From an uncultured Flavobacteriaceae bacterium (GTDB lineage Bacteria; Bacteroidota; Bacteroidia; Flavobacteriales; Flavobacteriaceae): DNA of 64,000 nt. The notes beneath the pieces were generated by a model, which did no database searches, was not told where the DNA came from, and was given only the letters and a program-made list of their open reading frames with translations. A program made the translations under genes and the position numbers. Position 1 is the stretch's first letter. Every line of letters begins with the position of its first letter. Of the stretch, positions 58,212-64,000 are shown one piece after another. Location of the stretch: NCBI GenBank assembly GCA_943842625.1, contig CALTCK010000003.1:1-64000 (forward strand), given 5' to 3'.

Positions 58212-58217
58212 ACCAAA

Positions 58218-59243
58218 TTAGGCTTCAAATTCTTTAACAGCATCAATAAATGCTTTGGCATTTTCTAGAGGAATATTTGGTAAAATGCCATGTCCTAAAT
58301 TTACGATATACTTGTCTTTACCAAAACTTCGTATCATTTCCGTTACTATTTTTTTAATTTGGGATGGAGGAGATAACAATCGGCTTGGATCCATATTTCC
58401 TTGTAAAGTAATTTTGTTTCCAGCTAATTTTCTTGCTATTTGAGGCTTAATGGTCCAGTCAACTCCCAATGCAGCTGCTTTCGAGTTGGCCATTTCTTCT
58501 AAAGCGAACCAACAACCTTTTCCAAATGCAATTACTGGAACTTCATCTTTTAAAGCCTCAATTATCTGATTGATATATTGCCATGAAAACTCCTGGTAAT
58601 CAGCTGGCGAGAGCATGCCTCCCCAAGAATCAAATATTTGCACAGCATCTACACCCGCTTTTACTTTTTCTTTAAGGTAGGCGATCGTTGTTGTTGTAAT
58701 TTTTTGTAATAGGGTGTGAGCTAAAATAGGTTGCGTAAAACAAAATTCTTTTGCTTTATCAAAATTTTTAGAGCCTTGCCCTTGAACACAATAACATAAA
58801 ATAGTCCATGGTGACCCCGCAAAACCAATTAAAGGAATTTCATTGTTTAATAACTCTTTTGATGCTTTAATTGCATTCATGACATAGTCCAATTCGACCG
58901 TGACATCAGGAACAATTACTCTATCTAGATCTTTTTGATTTCGAATTGGGTTGGGTAGCCAGGGACCAACTCCAGGTTTCATCTCCACTTCAATATTCAT
59001 CGCTTGTGGAATCACCAATATATCTGAAAATAAAATGGCAGCATCCATTCCATAACGTCTAATGGGTTGCACTGTAATTTCGGAAGCCAATTCAGGGGTT
59101 CTACAACGCGTAAAGAAATCATATTTCTCTCTAATCTTTATAAACTCAGGAAGATACCTTCCGGCTTGACGCATCATCCATACAGGCGGACGCTCTACTA
59201 TTTCTCCTTTTAGCGCTCTTAAATATAGATCGTTTTTATACAT
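58218..59243 (-). CDS. hemE: Uroporphyrinogen decarboxylase
   Basis: This 341-residue enzyme turns uroporphyrinogen III into coproporphyrinogen [20 protein letters not shown] is the PROSITE-type signature with the active-site arginines, [13 protein letters not shown] carries the catalytic Asp, and the [16 protein letters not shown] segment is conserved. The length is standard. It lies 3 bp downstream of hemL and 6 bp upstream of hemN, so it is part of a tight operon. Confidence 0.97.
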   Translation of the reverse strand: MYKNDLYLRALKGEIVERPPVWMMRQAGRYLPEFIKIREKYDFFTRCRTPELASEITVQPIRRYGMDAAILFSDILVIPQAMNIEVEMKPGVGPWLPNPIRNQKDLDRVIVPDVTVELDYVMNAIKASKELLNNEIPLIGFAGSPWTILCYCVQGQGSKNFDKAKEFCFTQPILAHTLLQKITTTTIAYLKEKVKAGVDAVQIFDSWGGMLSPADYQEFSWQYINQIIEALKDEVPVIAFGKGCWFALEEMANSKAAALGVDWTIKPQIARKLAGNKITLQGNMDPSRLLSPPSQIKKIVTEMIRSFGKDKYIVNLGHGILPNIPLENAKAFIDAVKEFEA

Positions 59244-59246
59244 TTA

Positions 59247-60545
59247 TTATGAGTTATGATGTTGATCAATTGCTTGCATCGCTGCGTAAATTGCTTTTTC
59301 TATAATTTTTAAATCCTTTTTTGAAAGTGCTGTAGATAAAAACCATGCTTCAAATTGAGAAGGTGGCAAAAACACACCATTTTGAATCATACTCCAAAAA
59401 AATGTTTTAAATTTTTCGGTATCGGAAGTTTGAGCGGTCTTAAAATCTACAACTATATTTTTTGTAAAAAAGGGATTGATCATCGATCCAAAACGATTCA
59501 CTTGAAGTGCTACACTATTTTTTTTAGCTGCCTCCTTTAGTATTTTTTCAAGTTTTTCAGCTACTTTGTTAAAGGTGTCGAAAGGATTTTGTTTTTTTAA
59601 TTCTTTTAAAGTAGTAATACCAGATGCCATTGCAATAGGATTTCCAGATAGGGTCCCTGCTTGGTACATGTCGCCAAGTGGAGCTACTATTTCCATAATT
59701 TCATTTCTAGCACCATACGCACCAACAGGAAAGCCACCTCCAATTACTTTCCCAAGGCAAGTAATGTCTGCTTCTAAGTTTATTAATTCTTGAGCACCTC
59801 CGAATTTAGATCTAAATCCAGTCATGACTTCATCGGCAATAATTAAAATTCCTTTTTCTTTGGTAATTTTTCTCAATTCAGATATAAATTCTGGTGAGGG
59901 TACTATTACCCCCATATTTCCGGTGATAGGCTCTAAAATAACTGCAGCGATATCATCATATTTGTTGATGTGATTTTTAACTTTTTCAATATTATTATAC
60001 TCTGCAATCAATGTGTTTTGCACAGCCTCTTTCGGAACCCCACTAGATCCTGGAAGACTGAGTGTTGCTAGTCCTGAACCAGCTGCTACTAGAAGAGCAT
60101 CGGTATGACCATGATAACAGCCTGAAAATTTTATAATCTTATTTTTATTTGTAAAAGCTCTTGCTAACCGCAGGGCACTTAAAACTGCTTCGGTTCCTGA
60201 GTTGACAAAACGAACTTTATCCATGCCAGGGAAAGCGTCACAAATTATTTTTGCTAAATCAATCTCACCCGCTGAGGTAGCGCCAAAAGTATATCCGTTC
60301 TTTAACGCTTTTACTATCGATTTTTCAATTTTTTTAGGGCGATGTCCTAAAATCATGGGACCATAGGACAGCACCAAGTCGATATACTGATTACCATCGA
60401 CATCTATAATCTTACTTCCCTTTGCTTTTTTAATGAACAAAGGGGTTCCGCCAACAGATTTATAGGCTCTAACAGGAGAATTAACAGCTCCAACTAAGTT
60501 TTTTTGACCTTCTTTAAAAAGCGCTTTCGATTTATCAAAATTCAT
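59247..60545 (-). CDS. hemL: Glutamate-1-semialdehyde 2,1-aminomutase
   Basis: This 432-residue PLP enzyme makes 5-aminolevulinate from the product of HemA. The PLP lysine is K266 in CLGKVIGGGFPVGAYG. NSGTEAVLSALRLARA, SGCYHGHTDALL and ADEVMTGFR are the cofactor-binding segments. The N-terminal GAVNSPVRAYKSVGGTP is diagnostic for HemL over other class-III transaminases. It is 2 bp downstream of hemB. Confidence 0.97.
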   Translation of the reverse strand: MNFDKSKALFKEGQKNLVGAVNSPVRAYKSVGGTPLFIKKAKGSKIIDVDGNQYIDLVLSYGPMILGHRPKKIEKSIVKALKNGYTFGATSAGEIDLAKIICDAFPGMDKVRFVNSGTEAVLSALRLARAFTNKNKIIKFSGCYHGHTDALLVAAGSGLATLSLPGSSGVPKEAVQNTLIAEYNNIEKVKNHINKYDDIAAVILEPITGNMGVIVPSPEFISELRKITKEKGILIIADEVMTGFRSKFGGAQELINLEADITCLGKVIGGGFPVGAYGARNEIMEIVAPLGDMYQAGTLSGNPIAMASGITTLKELKKQNPFDTFNKVAEKLEKILKEAAKKNSVALQVNRFGSMINPFFTKNIVVDFKTAQTSDTEKFKTFFWSMIQNGVFLPPSQFEAWFLSTALSKKDLKIIEKAIYAAMQAIDQHHNS

Positions 60546-60547
60546 GT

Positions 60548-61516
60548 TTAACTTCTTTTTAAAACTTTTGCCACTTCTTTTGCAAAGTAAGTGATGATGA
60601 TGTCTGCGCCTGCTCTTTTCATCGATAGTAAACTTTCCATCATTACATGTTCTCCATCAATCCATCCTTTTTCAGCTGCCGCTTTTATCATTGCATATTC
60701 TCCACTAACATTATAACATGCGATAGGGTGGTCAAAGTTATTTTTTAAATCGCTGACGATGTCTAAATAGGAGAGTGCTGGTTTAACCATTAATATATCT
60801 GCACCTTCTGCATCGTCAAAAACTGCTTCTCTTAAGCCAACAGTTCTATTAGCGGGATCCATTTGGTATGTTTTTCGGTCTCCAAAAGATGGGGCAGAGT
60901 CTGCTGCATCTCTAAATGGACCATAAAAAGCAGAAGCATATTTTACGGTATAACCCATTATTGGAAGGTCATAATATCCAGCTTTGTCAAGGGTTTTTCT
61001 CATGCTAACAATTGTACCATCCATCATACCAGAAGGTGCAACCATATCTGCACCAGCTTTTGCATGAGAGAGGGTTTGCTTAGCAATATTAACCAAAGTA
61101 GCCTCATTGTCCACCTCTAGATCATTTAAAACCCCACAATGACCATGATTGGTATATTCACAGAAGCAAACATCGGTTATCACATATAAATTAGGGTATT
61201 CTTTCTTGATATAACGAATTGCTTTTTGAATAATTCCTTCGTCGTTCCAAGTTTCTGTTCCTTTATCGTCTTTTTTAGATGGAATTCCAAATAATAACAC
61301 TGCGGGAATATTTAATGCAGTTACTTCATCTAACTCTTTTGAAACAGTATCCAGTGAAAAACGTTTTATACCAGGCATGGATTTAATTTCTGTTTCAATA
61401 TGTTCTCCCTCCTCTATAAAAAGTGGATAAATTAAATCATCTACTGTTAGTTTGTTTTCTCTAACCAATCTACGGATATTCGCTGTTTTACGAAGGCGTC
61501 TAGTTCTATTTGTCAT
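60548..61516 (-). CDS. hemB: Delta-aminolevulinic acid dehydratase (porphobilinogen synthase)
   Basis: This 322-residue enzyme joins two aminolevulinate molecules. The Schiff-base lysines are K192 ([12 protein letters not shown]) and K245 ([11 protein letters not shown]). The zinc cysteines C117, C119 and C127 in [16 protein letters not shown] are all present, so this is the zinc-dependent type. Its ATG overlaps the hemD stop region by 11 bp. Confidence 0.97.
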   Translation of the reverse strand: MTNRTRRLRKTANIRRLVRENKLTVDDLIYPLFIEEGEHIETEIKSMPGIKRFSLDTVSKELDEVTALNIPAVLLFGIPSKKDDKGTETWNDEGIIQKAIRYIKKEYPNLYVITDVCFCEYTNHGHCGVLNDLEVDNEATLVNIAKQTLSHAKAGADMVAPSGMMDGTIVSMRKTLDKAGYYDLPIMGYTVKYASAFYGPFRDAADSAPSFGDRKTYQMDPANRTVGLREAVFDDAEGADILMVKPALSYLDIVSDLKNNFDHPIACYNVSGEYAMIKAAAEKGWIDGEHVMMESLLSMKRAGADIIITYFAKEVAKVLKRS

Positions 61517-62114
61517 GACCTTTTATGTGATTATCAAAATAATTATTAACGGTATTAATGACTCCATTTTTGGAGGCTGTTTTAGCTACAATAACCGAGT
61601 TAAAATGTAATCTTGCCATGGTCGCTGTCGTCTCTCCAATACAAAATGCAACCCGGTTTAGTGTCGTATTTTTTTGTAAAAAACTTTCAATTCCTGATGG
61701 ACTAAAAAATAGCACACCAGAAAATTTTAAATCAATCTTTTGAGGAGTTAAGGCGGTATGATAACACTCTATCTCATGTATGATGAAAGCACTTTGTTTT
61801 AAAATTTTCGGTAGTTCTTCTCTTCGTTTGTTGCCGCAAAAAAAAGTAACTTCTTTTTCTTTTAAATTCTCTTTTAAATAAAGTCCTAGCTTTTCAGCCG
61901 AGCTCTCAGCGTGAGCGATAAGTCCTATTTTACTTTTAATTAGTCGTTTGGTCCTTCTACCTACACAATAAATGTTTTTAAATCCTAGCTCTTCAGTAGT
62001 ATAATTTAATAAGATAGCTTCTACCGCATTTTGACTGGTAAAAATAGCATTTTTAATAGGTACTTTTAAATCTTTTAATTTTACTCCTTTGGTTTTTGAT
62101 AGATATGAAATCAC
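61506..62114 (-). CDS. hemD: Uroporphyrinogen-III synthase, frame-broken
   Basis: This 202-residue open frame has HemD family segments ([68 protein letters not shown]). Its GTG start is not credible. The missing N-terminus (MDKTINVFSTKYLS to DFISIK) is found in the hemC frame just upstream, and one extra A in the five-A run at 62093-62097 separates the two. With that base removed HemD would start at 62202 and have 231 residues, a normal length. It closes and flips the tetrapyrrole ring after HemC. Confidence 0.85.
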   Translation of the reverse strand: MISYLSKTKGVKLKDLKVPIKNAIFTSQNAVEAILLNYTTEELGFKNIYCVGRRTKRLIKSKIGLIAHAESSAEKLGLYLKENLKEKEVTFFCGNKRREELPKILKQSAFIIHEIECYHTALTPQKIDLKFSGVLFFSPSGIESFLQKNTTLNRVAFCIGETTATMARLHFNSVIVAKTASKNGVINTVNNYFDNHIKGHDK

Positions 62115-63105
62115 TCATGGAAATACCAATTTCAGATTGGAGCTTAGAAGTTAATTCTTTTGATAAATATTTTGTTGAAAAAACATTAATGGTTTTATCC
62201 ATTTTAATAGTTTCTCGCATTAATTTTTTCCCGCCCTTAGACAATATATAATTCGCTGCGAATTCGCCAAGATCTTCTACTTCACTTTTTAAGGCGGTTT
62301 TACTAAACTCGATTTTCTTTTTACCATCCGGACTAAATAAAACACCATTAAAACTTAATTCTTCTTCTTTTATAGTTGCTAAAGCTCCTATAGGTGCTGT
62401 ACATCCACCTTCTAAAACTCTTAGAAATTGACGCTCTATATGAACACAAAGTGCGGTTTCGTCATCGTTGAGCTCTTTACAAATATCCGTTACATAATTG
62501 TTTTTTTTAAGAGTCGCAACCATTACTGCTCCTTGAGCTGGAGCGGGAGTCATCCAATCTAGTTTAATATGCTTGTGCTTTTTTGGTAGGAGTTTTATTC
62601 TAGATAAACCAGCTAATGCAAAAATCGCAGCATTCCAAGAGCTTTCTTTAAGTTTTTGCAATCGGGTATTAACATTACCGCGCAAGCCAACAATTGTATG
62701 TTTTGGATAGCGGTGTAGCCATTGTGCTTTTCGTCTTAAACTACCAGTTGCAATAGTTGCCTGCTCATTTTCAAAGAAATTTTCATCTTCTCTTAAAATC
62801 AAAACATCATTATAATTTCCTCTTTTTAAAACTGCTGCTTGAATAACACCGTCTGGTAACTTTGTTGGAACGTCTTTAAGTGAGTGAACCGCTAGATCGA
62901 TTTGCTTGTTTAACAATGCTATATCTAAACTCTTGGTAAAGATACCAGTAACACCTAATTCGTAAAGTGGTTTATCGAGAACTTGGTCTCCTAAAGAATC
63001 AATTTTAATAATACTAGTTGCGTGGCCCAATTCTTCTAGGTGTGATGCTACCGTATTTGCTTGCCATAGCGCTAATTCACTCGATCGGGTCCCTATTTTA
63101 ATCAT
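62053..63105 (-). CDS. hemC: Hydroxymethylbilane synthase, running on into hemD
   Basis: This enzyme links four porphobilinogens. The dipyrromethane cysteine is C235 (LEGGCTAPIGA), and IGTRSSELALWQA, HSLKDVP and GNVNTRLQKL are conserved. The open frame has 350 residues, but the family ends near 300-310. After GGKKLMRETIK the frame continues without a stop into MDKTINVFSTKYLS, the HemD N-terminus, until the shift at 62093-62097. The true HemC part is 301 codons (63105-62203). Either a HemC-HemD fusion exists or the stop codon was lost by an error. It overlaps the hemA end by 8 bp. Confidence 0.93.
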   Translation of the reverse strand: MIKIGTRSSELALWQANTVASHLEELGHATSIIKIDSLGDQVLDKPLYELGVTGIFTKSLDIALLNKQIDLAVHSLKDVPTKLPDGVIQAAVLKRGNYNDVLILREDENFFENEQATIATGSLRRKAQWLHRYPKHTIVGLRGNVNTRLQKLKESSWNAAIFALAGLSRIKLLPKKHKHIKLDWMTPAPAQGAVMVATLKKNNYVTDICKELNDDETALCVHIERQFLRVLEGGCTAPIGALATIKEEELSFNGVLFSPDGKKKIEFSKTALKSEVEDLGEFAANYILSKGGKKLMRETIKMDKTINVFSTKYLSKELTSKLQSEIGISMSDFISIKNQRSKIKRFKSTY

Positions 63106-64000
63106 TCTCTGTTAAATTGAGTTCTTTCAAGTTGAAAATTTTACTGATGACCTCAATACTTTGATCTATTGAAGTTTCGTCATCTTTTAAGTGCTTGACA
63201 AATTGTGTGGTAATTTTCTGAATCATGTGCGAAGTAATAAGCTCTGCTTGTTCTTCATTAAAATTATTAATTTTTTTTCGATGAAAATCTATTTCATGCC
63301 CCTGAATTGTTTGTAAAGATTCTTTCAATGCATTGACAGCTGGAACAAATTTTCGGTATGATATCCAATCATTAAATTCCTGTTTATATTGCTCAATAAT
63401 AGTTTGTGCAAGTGGTATTTCTTTTTTTCTGCTTTCGATAGTTTTATCAGTTATTTTAGACAATTCATCTACGTTTACCAAGGTGATACCGGATCTTTCT
63501 CTTAGTGATTTATCAACGTTCTCTGGCATTGACAGATCTAAAATCAGCATAGTTTTACTCTCTTGAATGTTATGTTGAGTTATAGTAGGGTAACTTGCTC
63601 CAGTTGAGACTATTAATATATCTGTATGATTTAGTTCGTTATTTAATTCTGATAAATTTTTTATGATAATTTCAGGATTTTTATCCTTAAAGTTTTTTGC
63701 TTTATCATGCGTTCTATTAATGAGTGTTAGATCATTTATTTTGGTATAATGTAATATATTTTTACAAGTATTTTTACCAATATCTCCCAATCCGAAATTT
63801 AATATTTTTTTATTGTTATAATCTGGAATAGTATCCATAATATATTGGACAGCTGCATACGAAACAGAGGTGGTGCCAGAACTGAGTTTGGTTTTGTTTT
63901 TTACCTCTTTGCTAGCTTGAAGAACTAGATTGATCAAACGCTCAAGATAAGCATTAGTAGTCCCAATTTTTTTGGCCTGATTAAATGATTTTTTTAGCTG
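63098..64000 (-). CDS. hemA: Glutamyl-tRNA reductase (partial, N-terminus outside window)
   Basis: The visible 300 residues run from QLKKSFNQAKKIGTTNAYLER at the window edge to the stop codon. They include the shikimate-DH-like NADPH domain (KKILNFGLGDIGKNTCKNIL), LILDLSMPENVD, and the C-terminal dimerisation domain. About 110 N-terminal residues with the catalytic cysteine lie beyond base 64000. The TTG at 63937 is an internal codon, not the start. It is the first visible gene of the heme operon and makes glutamate semialdehyde for HemL. Confidence 0.95.
   Translation of the reverse strand, partial: QLKKSFNQAKKIGTTNAYLERLINLVLQASKEVKNKTKLSSGTTSVSYAAVQYIMDTIPDYNNKKILNFGLGDIGKNTCKNILHYTKINDLTLINRTHDKAKNFKDKNPEIIIKNLSELNNELNHTDILIVSTGASYPTITQHNIQESKTMLILDLSMPENVDKSLRERSGITLVNVDELSKITDKTIESRKKEIPLAQTIIEQYKQEFNDWISYRKFVPAVNALKESLQTIQGHEIDFHRKKINNFNEEQAELITSHMIQKITTQFVKHLKDDETSIDQSIEVISKIFNLKELNLTEND

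Noticed and set aside
62103-62114. GTG at 62114 as true hemD start
   Set aside because: It would remove the first ~30 residues of the HemD fold, which are found intact in the adjacent frame.

Overview
The window looks like a chromosome segment from a marine member of the Flavobacteriaceae (Bacteroidota). The DNA is AT-rich and intergenic regions are short. There are several C-terminal type IX secretion (T9SS) sorting domains, lipoproteins with Bacteroidota-style lipoboxes, TAnnTTTG-type -7 promoter boxes with almost no Shine-Dalgarno sequences, a menaquinone pathway, and a fused-type E1 alpha/beta 2-oxoacid dehydrogenase. No tRNA, rRNA, CRISPR array, transposase or phage gene was recognised.

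Region 1 (1-13,731) is the 3' part of a beta-glucan (probably laminarin) utilisation locus. It holds the end of a surface glycan-binding protein, a PKD-GH16 endo-glucanase lipoprotein, a GH3 beta-glucosidase lipoprotein, and three T9SS-secreted proteins. The central one is a giant gene (5,824-12,808) of 14 tandem ~159-residue beta-sandwich, carbohydrate-binding-like units. It is broken by four apparent +1 insertions; removing them gives one 2,326-residue frame. The same domain occurs in the genes on its 5' side.

Region 2 (13,834-19,883) carries, on the same strand, a sodium/sugar symporter, phosphofructokinase, GAPDH, a BadF-type sugar kinase and phosphoglucose isomerase. With region 1 this reads as a path from extracellular glucan to triose phosphate. 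An S8 protease with a T9SS tail follows (19,932-22,388).

Region 3 (22,505-31,275) is mostly housekeeping: YifB/ComM ATPase, AlkB, RluA-type pseudouridine synthase, PanB, a umuDC pair with tandem palindromes at its promoter and a UmuD lacking the Ser/Lys dyad, DnaK behind a sigma-54-type promoter, a small esterase and a hotdog thioesterase.

Region 4 (31,283-43,662) holds menaquinone genes (menF, menD, and menB further on) together with a CvfB-like S1 protein, an SDR, a double-VOC protein, an SDR39U1 epimerase, a FucP-like MFS transporter and a very large FG-GAP/ASPIC lipoprotein.

Region 5 (43,791-53,892, minus strand) has a frameshifted E1 alpha/beta dehydrogenase, SCO1, a TPR lipoprotein, an M1-peptidase-like protein that has lost its zinc site and seems joined to an outer-membrane barrel, a secreted nuclease and a LOG-family hydrolase.

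Region 6 (53,945-64,000, minus strand) is uvrA plus a heme cluster, hemA-hemC-hemD-hemB-hemL-hemE-hemN, with hemD frameshifted and hemC lacking its own stop codon. All the frame breaks found (giant repeat gene, E1, hemD) can be explained by single-base insertions, so sequencing or assembly error must be excluded before calling them biological.
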